Source: Rhodococcus sp. AW25M09 | GTDB lineage: Bacteria; Actinomycetota; Actinomycetes; Mycobacteriales; Mycobacteriaceae | Length of the DNA stretch: 64,000 bases | Direction: 5' to 3' | NCBI RefSeq assembly: GCF_000333955.1 | Contig: NZ_CAPS01000047.1 | Coordinates: forward strand, 20,604 to 84,603 | Part shown: piece by piece, positions 26,460 to 34,152 of the stretch | How positions within the stretch are numbered: the first letter of the stretch is position 1 | How the letters are laid out: each line of letters starts with the position of its first letter | Made by a program: the position numbers and the translations under genes | Notes under the pieces: model-generated | Database searches by the model: none | The model's input: only the letters and a program-made list of their open reading frames with translations | Told to the model about the DNA's origin: nothing

Positions 26460-26894
26460 ATGACGACGTGTACTACCAATCCGTCCAGCGTCGTGCCACG
26501 AAGTACCACTGAGACCACGTCGGGCGTTCACCTTCGGGTGGAGCAAGCTAACAGGGAAGTCGAGACCGTGCGCAGAGACAAGAGCTACCTCAGACTCGTC
26601 GGTTCGAGCACGCCGGAACCCACCATCGAGGTTCTCGGCGGACCCAAGACCATCACGGTTCATGTCGAGAACGTCCTGCCGGGGCAGATGTGCGAAATTC
26701 TGCACAATGGCATGTTGTCGCTCAGCCACCGCGTCGTGGTGGACGGAAACACCTCGAGCATCGACATCACCACCTTCGCCCTCAAGCCGGGCGAGTACCA
26801 CGTATCACTGCGTCTCGATGGACGGCTCGACTGCGTGACCGAGCCGCAGACCGTCGTTGTCGGCGAACAGCTCGAGGTTCGACGCAGCTCGTAG
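26460..26894 (+). CDS. hypothetical protein, predicted beta-rich
   Basis: This 144-aa protein has a polar N-terminus (residues 1-45) and a C-terminal region of alternating hydrophobic residues ending in LKPGEYHVSLRLDGRLDC, suggestive of a beta-sandwich. No signal peptide, membrane helix or known family is evident. A 219-nt upstream gap shows no other gene. The ATG at 26460 has no strong ribosome-binding site, so the true start may be later (GTG 26568 before RRDKSYLRL). Confidence 0.6.
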   Translation: MTTCTTNPSSVVPRSTTETTSGVHLRVEQANREVETVRRDKSYLRLVGSSTPEPTIEVLGGPKTITVHVENVLPGQMCEILHNGMLSLSHRVVVDGNTSSIDITTFALKPGEYHVSLRLDGRLDCVTEPQTVVVGEQLEVRRSS

Positions 26895-26910
26895 AGCGCG
26901 GATATGCCAG

Positions 26911-27957
26911 TCAGTCGAGCTTTCGCGCCGACGGTTGGTGTTGGGTGATGCAGTGGATGCCCCCGCCCCGCTCGAAGAGTGGCCTGGCGTCCACGGTCAC
27001 CACCTTTCTTCCCGGGTAGGCGTCCTGCAGTATCGCGGCTGCCTCCTGGTCGACCGGGTCGTCGTAGCTGCAGGCGATCACCCCGCCGTTGACGACGAGA
27101 TGATTGATGTAGCTGTAGTCGACGAATCCGTCGGTATCGCGCAGGGTCTGCGGAGCCGGCACCTCGATGATGTTCCAGTCCTCGCCCGCGCCATCGTGGG
27201 TGGCGCGCAGGGTGTCCACGATCAGCTCGCTGACCTGGTGATCCGGGTGGGCTTCATCACGTTGTCGATGTACCAGAACAGTTCCCGGAGACGGGATGGC
27301 CGCGACGATATCCACGTGGCCACGCGTGCCGAACCGCATGGAATCCCGCGTCAACCCGCGAGGCAGCCAGATGACGTGCCGCGCACCGATTGTTCGCGCC
27401 AGCTCCGCCTCGATGTCGGCTTTCGACAGGCCGGGGTTGCGTCCGGGATCGAGTTGGACGGTTTCGGTGATCAGCACGGTGCCGGCACCGTCCACCGCTA
27501 TGCCGCCGCCCTCGTTGACAATCGGTGACGTAACCCGTTGGACCGCAGCCCGATTCGCCACGAACTCAGCTATTCGGCAGTCCTTGTCCCACTGCGCCCA
27601 GTCCTGTGCGCCCCAACCGTTGAAGATCCAGTCGACTGCGGCCACCGAGCCATCGCCCGCATGAACGAAGGTGGGGCCGATATCGCGCATCCAGGCGTCG
27701 TTCAGCGGTGCCTCCACGATATCGATGTCGCGGGAGAGGTATGTCGCTGCGACGCCGCGTTCGGCCGGATCGACGACGACGGTCACCGGCTCGAACTCCG
27801 CGACCGCATGCGCGACGGCCGCCCAGGTGGAACGGGCCTCGTGCTTGGCTTCGGGGTCCTCGCCGAGCGAGTAACCCTCGCAGGGGAATGCCATCCACAC
27901 CTTGTCCTGCGGAGCCGTCTCGGATGGCATAGTGAATGTCGTTGCGGTCGTGATCAT
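26911..27957 (-). CDS. aguA: agmatine deiminase
   Basis: This 348-aa protein of the guanidino-group-modifying fold converts agmatine to N-carbamoylputrescine and ammonia. Family motifs are clear: KVWMAFPCEGYSLG, APLNDAWMRDIGPTF, NEGGGIAVDG, GHVDIVAAI and the active-site GGGIHCITQHQP with Cys336. ATG 27957 overlaps the aguB stop, so the two enzymes are translationally coupled. Confidence 0.93.
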   Translation of the reverse strand: MITTATTFTMPSETAPQDKVWMAFPCEGYSLGEDPEAKHEARSTWAAVAHAVAEFEPVTVVVDPAERGVAATYLSRDIDIVEAPLNDAWMRDIGPTFVHAGDGSVAAVDWIFNGWGAQDWAQWDKDCRIAEFVANRAAVQRVTSPIVNEGGGIAVDGAGTVLITETVQLDPGRNPGLSKADIEAELARTIGARHVIWLPRGLTRDSMRFGTRGHVDIVAAIPSPGTVLVHRQRDEAHPDHQVSELIVDTLRATHDGAGEDWNIIEVPAPQTLRDTDGFVDYSYINHLVVNGGVIACSYDDPVDQEAAAILQDAYPGRKVVTVDARPLFERGGGIHCITQHQPSARKLD

Positions 27958-28940
27958 TTGATCACCGGCGTTGCAGGATGTCCGTCGCCGTACGGGGCTT
28001 CGGTGCGCACCGGCTCGGCCAGACGGGCGTATGTGTCTGGTCTGCGGGTGAGAAGAAAAGGAAAGAGCTCCAACCATTCTCGACGCTGATCCAGGTCGAG
28101 ATCGGCGACGAGGACGGCCGGTTCGTCTCGGGGTGCCTGCGCCAGGATGCGACCGTAGGGATCGGAGATGAACGATGAACCGTAGAAAGTGATCTCGCCT
28201 TCGTTGCCGCAGCGGTTCGGTACCACCATGAACAGGCCGTTCGAGATGCCATGGCCGACAATGACGTGCTGCCACATCGGCTGGGTATCGAACTCCGGGA
28301 ACGACGGCTCGGACCCGATGGCCGTCGGATACGCGAGAATCTCTGCGCCACCGAGCGCGTAGCTGCGCGCCACCTCAGGGAACCACTCGTCCCAGCAGGT
28401 GGGTAAGCCCACCCGGGCACCGTCGAGTTGGTCCGGGGAGTAGACGGGGTAGGGGTCGTCGGCGGGACCGGGGCGGAAGTAGGTGTCCTCGTAGTAACCG
28501 GCCGAGATGGGAATGTGCAGCTTTCGGGTTCTGGCCAGCAGCTCGCCGGAGGGAGAGACCATGATGGCGCTGTTGAATCCCAATCCGTCTGCCGCCTCGG
28601 ACTTCTCGTACAGCGACGCATGGACCACGATGTCGTTCGCGGCTGCCGCTTCGGCGGCGAGGGTGAAGGTGGGCCCGGTGAGCAGATCCTCCGCTTCGCT
28701 GCCGGGGTTCACTCCGGCGCGGGTGTCGGCGGGGTAGCGCAGCAGGGCTATCTCGGGCAGGAAGACAACCTGTGCTCCGCGATCGGCCGCGATGGAGATG
28801 GCATCGAGCAGTTCGGCTTTCAGTGCAGCGGCGTCGGGATTCCACCGATGCTGTACCAGTGCGACGCGAAGCGGAGTGCGCGCGCTCGGGACGACCCGGA
28901 GCGGCGCGGTGGGGGCAGTGAGACTGCTGATCGTCAGCAT
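27954..28940 (-). CDS. aguB: N-carbamoylputrescine amidase (nitrilase superfamily)
   Basis: This 328-aa nitrilase-fold amidase has the catalytic triad Glu63 (FLPEIALLRY), Lys140 (RKLHIP) and Cys182 (LPTCWDEWFPE). The YYEDTYFRPG and CWDEWFPE sequences are typical of N-carbamoylputrescine amidases, which release putrescine, CO2 and ammonia. The adjacent agmatine deiminase supports the call. ATG 28940 follows an AGGTCCC-type weak site. A TetR gene lies divergently with an operator in between. Confidence 0.92.
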   Translation of the reverse strand: MLTISSLTAPTAPLRVVPSARTPLRVALVQHRWNPDAAALKAELLDAISIAADRGAQVVFLPEIALLRYPADTRAGVNPGSEAEDLLTGPTFTLAAEAAAANDIVVHASLYEKSEAADGLGFNSAIMVSPSGELLARTRKLHIPISAGYYEDTYFRPGPADDPYPVYSPDQLDGARVGLPTCWDEWFPEVARSYALGGAEILAYPTAIGSEPSFPEFDTQPMWQHVIVGHGISNGLFMVVPNRCGNEGEITFYGSSFISDPYGRILAQAPRDEPAVLVADLDLDQRREWLELFPFLLTRRPDTYARLAEPVRTEAPYGDGHPATPVIK

Positions 28941-28954
28941 GGGACCTCCGATAA

Positions 28955-28971
28955 AACGAATGTGATTCGTT
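28955..28971. promoter_or_regulatory. TetR-type operator between aguB and tetR
   Basis: AACGAAT and ATTCGTT form a perfect 7-bp inverted repeat around GTG, in the 72-nt gap between divergent genes. The position would allow one TetR dimer to control both directions. Confidence 0.65.
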
Positions 28972-29012
28972 AAGTATTGTCGATGACGATCGGAACCGCA
29001 AGAGGATGAGGA

Positions 29013-29621
29013 GTGTGCACCGTGGGGAGACCGTCCGCGCCACTGTTGGACACCGACAGAATCACCACAGCCGCCCTCGCGCTGGTGGGCGATGCGGGCG
29101 GATTCACCATTCCGCTCCTCGCCAAGAAACTCGGCGTCAGCCCGTCGTCCCTGTACAACCATGTGTCGGGTCGCGAACAGATAGTCGAGTTGTTGCGCGA
29201 GCGCGCGATGTCCGAGGTCGCGCTGCCAGCACACGGCCTCGACTGGCGTGAGACCGTCGCGCAGATCGCCCGCGCCTACCGCGACAGCTACGCCCGCTAC
29301 CCCCGCCTGATTCCGCTGCTCACCGAACACGCGGTCAACAGCGCCCACGCCTTCGGCATGTACAACGCGCTGGCAGATACCTTGTCGGCGGCCGCATTCG
29401 GACCGGCCGAGGTACTCAACATCATCACTGTCCTCGACAGCTTCGTGCTGGGCTCAGCGCTCGACCTGGCGGCACCCGAAGCTCCCTGGCGTCCCAGCGT
29501 CGAGGTCGGTCCCGCACTGCGCGCCGCCCTCGACACCGCGTCCTCGAAGACTTCTCGCTCCGACGAGGCCTTCGAGTACGGGCTCCGTGCACTGCTGGCC
29601 GGGTTCGATCCCAAGGCCTAG
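29013..29621 (+). CDS. TetR-family regulator of the agmatine genes
   Basis: This 202-aa protein has an N-terminal HTH (ALALVGDAGGFTIPLLAKKLGVSPSSLYNHVSGREQIVEL) of the type seen with TetR_C ligand domains, and a helical C-terminus. GTG 29013 or GTG 29022 may start translation. Its divergent placement next to aguB suggests that it represses agmatine catabolism until an inducer, perhaps agmatine or a derivative, is present. Confidence 0.87.
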   Translation: MCTVGRPSAPLLDTDRITTAALALVGDAGGFTIPLLAKKLGVSPSSLYNHVSGREQIVELLRERAMSEVALPAHGLDWRETVAQIARAYRDSYARYPRLIPLLTEHAVNSAHAFGMYNALADTLSAAAFGPAEVLNIITVLDSFVLGSALDLAAPEAPWRPSVEVGPALRAALDTASSKTSRSDEAFEYGLRALLAGFDPKA

Positions 29622-29648
29622 CCGATGCTGGACGGTTGATTCGCGGGC

Positions 29649-29679
29649 TTGACCTTGACGCAGCGTCAATCGCGATCAT
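29649..29679 (+). promoter_or_regulatory. MerR-type promoter with 19-bp spacer
   Basis: A -35 TTGACC (29649-29654) is followed by the palindrome TTGACGCAGCGTCAA (29655-29669) and a -10-like GATCAT (29674-29679). The 19-bp spacer holding an inverted repeat is the classical MerR architecture, and a MerR gene is the second gene of the operon. Confidence 0.7.
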
Positions 29680-29685
29680 CGAATC

Positions 29686-30897
29686 ATGAATCGCATCCGT
29701 ACCGCTGTCCCGCTGTACATCGGTGGGGCTTCGTTGTCGCTGTTCGGCAACTCGGCCATCACGATCGTTCTGCCCTGGTTGGTGTTGGCCACGACGGGCA
29801 GCCTGTCGTCGGCAGGTCTGATCGCGGCGACCGCCGGCGTTACGGCGGTGCCGGCAACATTCGCCGGCGGTCGACTGATCGACCGATTCGGGGCACGCAA
29901 CGTGGCCGTCGTCTCCGATCTCGGTAGCGCGACTGCGGTACTCGGCCTGATCGGCGTGAGTGCAACAGTGGGGTTGTCGGTGCCATGGTTCGTGGTGTTG
30001 GGAGTCGCAGGCGCTGTCTTCGATGTTCCCGGGATGACGGCTCGTCAGGCGATGCTCGCCGATGTCGCGTCTATCTCGGGAGCGTCGGTCGCGACGGTGG
30101 CCGGCCTCTTTCAGACCGGGTTCTCACTGGCGTTCCTGGCGGGACCGGCTTTGGCCGGCCTTCTGTTGAGCGTGCTGGATCCGATCGACGTCGTCGCCGT
30201 CACCGCCGCCTCGTCGGCGGCTGCTGCGTTGCTGACTGCGCTGGTTCCGGTCATGGGGCAGGCGTTCGCGTCCGGTGCCGCCGGGTCGGGGAGCGCCCTG
30301 GACCTGATCCGTGCCACGCCCGCGCTGCGGGCGATGCTGATTCTCGCGTTCTTCGCGAGCCTGGTCACCCCGCCGATGATCAGCCTGCTGCTGCCCGGCT
30401 ATTTCAACGAGATCGGCGAACCCGGGCAGCTGGGCCTGGCCATGTCGACGTTCGCCATCGGCACCCTGGCGGGGTCGGCGCTGTTTGCCGTGTCGGCCGC
30501 CCGATCGCGACGGGCCACCTTCGTGACGGGAATGGCAGCGATGACGGCCGGCATCTGGCTGTTCGCGCAGCTGCACGGGTTCTGGATCGTCGCGGCCGGA
30601 ATGCTGGTCATGGGTCTCGGGTCCGGGCTGTTCGGTCCGATCTGGAATGTCTATGTGGCCGAACAGGTCCCCGCAGAGGTCAGGGGTCGGGTACTCGGCT
30701 GGCTGAACATGGGCGGGCTCGTGGCCGGTCCGATGGGGTTGGGACTGATGTCGGTAGTGCTGGTCGGCGGTGATCTCGGTCTCGGTGCCGTCGTCATGGG
30801 AGTCGGATGGACCGCCGTCGCTGCCTACTCGGTGCTGAGCCCGGGCGCGCGTGAGCTGACCGACCCGGTACCGCACGCTGCAGGGGTGGACGGTTGA
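29686..30897 (+). CDS. MFS transporter, probable drug efflux
   Basis: This 403-aa protein has about twelve hydrophobic segments and MFS motif A-like GGRLIDRFGARNVAV after helix 2, as in drug/H+ antiporters of the Bcr/EmrB-related type. It is transcribed with a MerR regulator from a MerR-type promoter, so efflux is probably induced by its own substrate. The substrate is unknown. A 9-nt gap separates it from the regulator. Confidence 0.87.
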   Translation: MNRIRTAVPLYIGGASLSLFGNSAITIVLPWLVLATTGSLSSAGLIAATAGVTAVPATFAGGRLIDRFGARNVAVVSDLGSATAVLGLIGVSATVGLSVPWFVVLGVAGAVFDVPGMTARQAMLADVASISGASVATVAGLFQTGFSLAFLAGPALAGLLLSVLDPIDVVAVTAASSAAAALLTALVPVMGQAFASGAAGSGSALDLIRATPALRAMLILAFFASLVTPPMISLLLPGYFNEIGEPGQLGLAMSTFAIGTLAGSALFAVSAARSRRATFVTGMAAMTAGIWLFAQLHGFWIVAAGMLVMGLGSGLFGPIWNVYVAEQVPAEVRGRVLGWLNMGGLVAGPMGLGLMSVVLVGGDLGLGAVVMGVGWTAVAAYSVLSPGARELTDPVPHAAGVDG

Positions 30898-30906
30898 TCG
30901 GCAAGA

Positions 30907-31683
30907 ATGGGCTCCGTGCTTCGCATCGGTGAGCTGGCTTCCTACGTAGGGGTGACGACCCGAACCGTGCGGTTCTACCATCAGCAGGGGCTGCTGGACG
31001 AGCCGCAACGCAACACGTCGGGCTACCGTCTCTACGGCGGGGAGGCCGTCTTGCGGTTGTCACGGGTGGTAGCTCTTGCCTCGGCCGGTGTGCCACTGGC
31101 ACGCGTTCACGAGCTACTCGACGCCTCACAGCAATCACTCGACCTGGCCTTGATCGAAATCGACACCGGCCTACGCAACAGGATCGAACGTTTGGAGGAG
31201 GATCGCGACAGACTCCAGCGGCTACGTGCCGGCGACGCGCTGGTCCTTCCCGATGTGATCGTCGGCCTGATCGAGTACCTGCGCGAAGCGGGTATCGACT
31301 CCGAAGTCGTCGATCACTATCGCGATGCCTGGGTGCTCACATACGCCGTCTACCGGCCCAAGCTCGATTCCTGGCTGCAGGACTTCGGCGGCGTCACGCT
31401 CAGAGACCCGGGCTATCTGGCGCTCATGGTGCGCTCTTTTCGAGCAGCCGAGCTCGACCCTGACGATCCGAAGATCCAGCAGCTCGCGGACGACACGGTC
31501 GAATGGATGGTGAACACCTGGGACAGTGACGCACTGGAGTGGTCTTTCGAGCGCGGTCTCGACGACTCTGCGGCCAACGCGCTGCTCGAGGCTCAGTGGG
31601 CCGACCGACCCGGCTGGGTGCGCGTCAGCGAGTTGATCGTGCAAGGCCTACAGGACCGCGGCGTCGAGCACTCCAGAGAGTGA
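30907..31683 (+). CDS. MerR-family transcriptional regulator
   Basis: This 258-aa regulator has the MerR winged helix at its N-terminus (LRIGELASYVGVTTRTVRFYHQQGLL ... SGYRLYGGEAVLRL), a coiled-coil dimerisation helix (residues about 80-105) and a larger C-terminal effector region of about 140 aa. No metal-binding cysteines are visible, favouring an organic ligand. GTG 30916 is an alternative start. Confidence 0.9.
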   Translation: MGSVLRIGELASYVGVTTRTVRFYHQQGLLDEPQRNTSGYRLYGGEAVLRLSRVVALASAGVPLARVHELLDASQQSLDLALIEIDTGLRNRIERLEEDRDRLQRLRAGDALVLPDVIVGLIEYLREAGIDSEVVDHYRDAWVLTYAVYRPKLDSWLQDFGGVTLRDPGYLALMVRSFRAAELDPDDPKIQQLADDTVEWMVNTWDSDALEWSFERGLDDSAANALLEAQWADRPGWVRVSELIVQGLQDRGVEHSRE

Positions 31684-31684
31684 C

Positions 31685-31711
31685 GAAGGTCAGCGGGGAC
31701 CGCTGGCCTTC
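31685..31711. terminator. bidirectional hairpin between merR and permease genes
   Basis: GAAGGTCAGCGG and CCGCTGGCCTTC pair over 12 bp (one G-U) around a GGA loop in the 34-nt gap between convergent genes. Confidence 0.7.
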
Positions 31712-31717
31712 TGATCG

Positions 31718-33235
31718 TCAGTCCTCGACGATCAGTGGCGGAGTGTCGCGGCGGAGGATGTCGCCCTTGAAGAATTCCGGCTTGCGCAGTGCCACCACCA
31801 GCATGATGACGATGCCGAGTGCGATGATGCCGACGCCGATGAGGAAGACCATGCCGATGCCGAACAGCGATGAGCCGCTTCCGAACTCGGGATCCCAGGC
31901 ATCGATCGAGGTCTGCACGAACACCACGGCCATGCCGACACCGCCGAGCAGCGGTGCGAGGAATTTGAAGAAGATGTTGCGGGTGCTGGTGAACAGTTCC
32001 TCGCGGAAGTACCAGACGCAGGCGAATGCGGTGATGCCGTAGTAGAAGCAGATCATCAGTCCGAGCGCGGCGATGGTGTCGGTGAGAACGTTGTCGCTCA
32101 CCACCCGCATCACGGCGTAGAAGGCCGCTGACGACCCGCCGGCCACCAGTGTCGCGAAGCCTGGAGTACTGAATCGCGGTGTGATGGAAGCGAACCGCTT
32201 CGGCAGCGCCTGGTAGTGGCCCATCGCGAGCAATGTGCGCGCCGGTGAGATGAAGGTGGCCTGCAGTGAACTGGCGGAACTGCTCAGCACGGCGAGGGAC
32301 AGCAGAATCGCGAACGGTCCCATCACCGGTCCGGCCAGTGCGGCGAATACGTTGTCGGTGGTGTCGGGATTCTGCAATCCGTTTCCGGTGTCGCCGGTAC
32401 CGGCGAACAGCAGCGTGGCCACTGCAGTGAGCAAGTACAGCACGATGATGCAGAACACCGTGACCAGAGCGGCGCGGCCGGGAATCTTGGCGCTGCCTGC
32501 GGTCTCCTCGTTGACCGTCAGGCAGACGTCCCAGCCCCAGTACATGAAAATGGACAGCGACAGGCCTGCGGTGAAGGCCGAGAAACTCGGAATGCCGAAG
32601 GGGTCGAACCAATCCAGGCTGAACGAGATGTCGTCGGCACCGTCACCGGCCCCGACCTTGACGAACGCGGCAACGATGAACCACGCCATCACCAGCAGCT
32701 GGAACGTGAGCATCGTGTACTGGACGCGTTTGGTCTCTTGCATACCGCGATAACACAGCCACGCCGCCAGAGCCATGAACACCAGACAGGTGACGATATT
32801 GATGGGTATGTTGGCGGTCAGATCGGCCAGCGAGTCGTTGCTGGTGACCTGCGCGAGAAAGAGATAGAAGAAGTCGACGGCCACCCCGGCGAGGTTCGAG
32901 AGCACGATGATGGTGGCCGCGATCAGGCCCCAACCGCCCATCCAGCCGACGTACGGTCCGAAGGCCTTCGACGCCCAGGTGAAGGAGGTGCCACTGTCGG
33001 GCTCGGCTGCGTTGAGCTCTCGATAACCCAAGGCCACCAACAACATCGGGATGAACCCCACGATGAAGATCGCCGGCAGGTGCACTCCCACCTCGGTGAC
33101 CGTCGGACCGAGCGACGCCGTCAGGGCGTAGGCGGGCGCAATGGTCGAGATGCCGAGCACCACGCTCGCGAGCAGTCCGAGTTGGCCGGCCGACAGGCCC
33201 TTGGACTCGACGTCCACTGCCGCACGCTCATTCAT
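31718..33235 (-). CDS. APC-family amino acid/amine permease
   Basis: This 505-aa protein has about twelve to fourteen hydrophobic segments and the APC start pattern (LSAGQLGLLASVVLGISTIAPAYAL, with GISTIAPAYAL as the helix-1 break). Motifs such as EPDSGTSFTWASKAFGPYVGWMGGW suggest an amino acid or polyamine substrate. It overlaps the Usp gene by 8 bp and lies in an operon with an amine oxidase and an aldehyde dehydrogenase, supporting amine uptake. Confidence 0.88.
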   Translation of the reverse strand: MNERAAVDVESKGLSAGQLGLLASVVLGISTIAPAYALTASLGPTVTEVGVHLPAIFIVGFIPMLLVALGYRELNAAEPDSGTSFTWASKAFGPYVGWMGGWGLIAATIIVLSNLAGVAVDFFYLFLAQVTSNDSLADLTANIPINIVTCLVFMALAAWLCYRGMQETKRVQYTMLTFQLLVMAWFIVAAFVKVGAGDGADDISFSLDWFDPFGIPSFSAFTAGLSLSIFMYWGWDVCLTVNEETAGSAKIPGRAALVTVFCIIVLYLLTAVATLLFAGTGDTGNGLQNPDTTDNVFAALAGPVMGPFAILLSLAVLSSSASSLQATFISPARTLLAMGHYQALPKRFASITPRFSTPGFATLVAGGSSAAFYAVMRVVSDNVLTDTIAALGLMICFYYGITAFACVWYFREELFTSTRNIFFKFLAPLLGGVGMAVVFVQTSIDAWDPEFGSGSSLFGIGMVFLIGVGIIALGIVIMLVVALRKPEFFKGDILRRDTPPLIVED

Positions 33236-34124
33236 GGCCGGCCTCTCTCGGTACAACGATCATCGGAACGGGAACGACCCGAAGCATTTTCGCGGCAACC
33301 GATCCCAGAAAGAGTCGGTGCGGCTGCGCGAGGCGGGACGAACCCACCATCAACACGTCGCCGGCGTGCCACTCCAGCGAGGACACCGCCTTCTCGATAC
33401 CGGAGCCCTCGGCCACCGTCAGCTGTACCTCCGATTCCGCGGGCAGTTCCGCCTTCACGGTGCGCAGCACGTCCTCGGCCTTGGCGAGACCGCCAGGCCC
33501 AGGCGCTCGTATCGATTCCGCTTCTGCGGAGACGAGGGAGAGTAAGCGCAGGGGCAACTCGGCCGACGCCGACAGATCGGTGGCGGCCTCGACGAGTTCG
33601 ACCGCTCCCGGACGGTTTCCGATAGCGCAGGTCAGTTCGCGAATGCGTGGCGGCGGAGAGTGCCGATACCCGCGCGGTGCCAGCGCGAGGGGCACGTGGG
33701 CACAGTGCAGAAGATCGCTGGTGACGGTCCCGATCGAGTGGCGCCCGAGCAGACCGTCGCCGGCCGCACCGACAACGATCATGTACGCCTCGCACTCGTC
33801 GACGTGTTCATGGGTCGCTCCGCAGGCTCCACTTCTGGTTGCGTCGAGTAGACCCTGTGCGAACGACTCGTCGAACAGCAGGTGAGTGCGCGCCTGGACG
33901 TCCTCGGGCACCAGTGCCAGTGCCTCGGCCAGCCAACTCGTGGCCTGATCGATCAGGATGTCGTCGTACCCCGCCTCGACGGGCGCTTTGGACGGCACCG
34001 GGCGCTCCTGAGGCAGCACCAGACAGATGTCCAGCGAGGCCTGCAAAGATCGCGCGAGGGTTGCGCCCAAGGCGATTCCGTCCGCGCCACTCGGTGTTGC
34101 CTGGTATCCCACGATCAGACGCAT
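33228..34124 (-). CDS. tandem universal stress protein (UspA) with a small insertion
   Basis: This 298-aa protein contains two Usp folds (residues about 1-140 and 150-295). The second keeps the ATP-binding GSSRLAQPHRLFLGSVAAKMLR (G-2x-G-9x-G type). The first has a roughly 12-residue insertion (SGACGATHEHVDECEAYM) just before its IVVG strand, encoded by DNA that resembles the 30-bp repeat of the TetR gene. Its place between permease and amine oxidase genes is unusual for Usp but recurs in actinobacterial transporter operons. Confidence 0.87.
   Translation of the reverse strand: MRLIVGYQATPSGADGIALGATLARSLQASLDICLVLPQERPVPSKAPVEAGYDDILIDQATSWLAEALALVPEDVQARTHLLFDESFAQGLLDATRSGACGATHEHVDECEAYMIVVGAAGDGLLGRHSIGTVTSDLLHCAHVPLALAPRGYRHSPPPRIRELTCAIGNRPGAVELVEAATDLSASAELPLRLLSLVSAEAESIRAPGPGGLAKAEDVLRTVKAELPAESEVQLTVAEGSGIEKAVSSLEWHAGDVLMVGSSRLAQPHRLFLGSVAAKMLRVVPVPMIVVPREAGHE
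33814..33838. repeat. single diverged copy of the 30-bp repeat inside Usp gene
   Basis: GGTCGCTCCGCAGGCTCCAC continuing to TTCTG matches the TetR-gene repeat (GGTCGTTCCGCGGGCTCCAC continuing to TCCTG) at 22 of 25 positions. It sits in an apparent insertion of the Usp domain in a different reading frame. Confidence 0.6.
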
Positions 34125-34152
34125 GGGCGGACCTTCCCTGAAGTTGGGCGAG

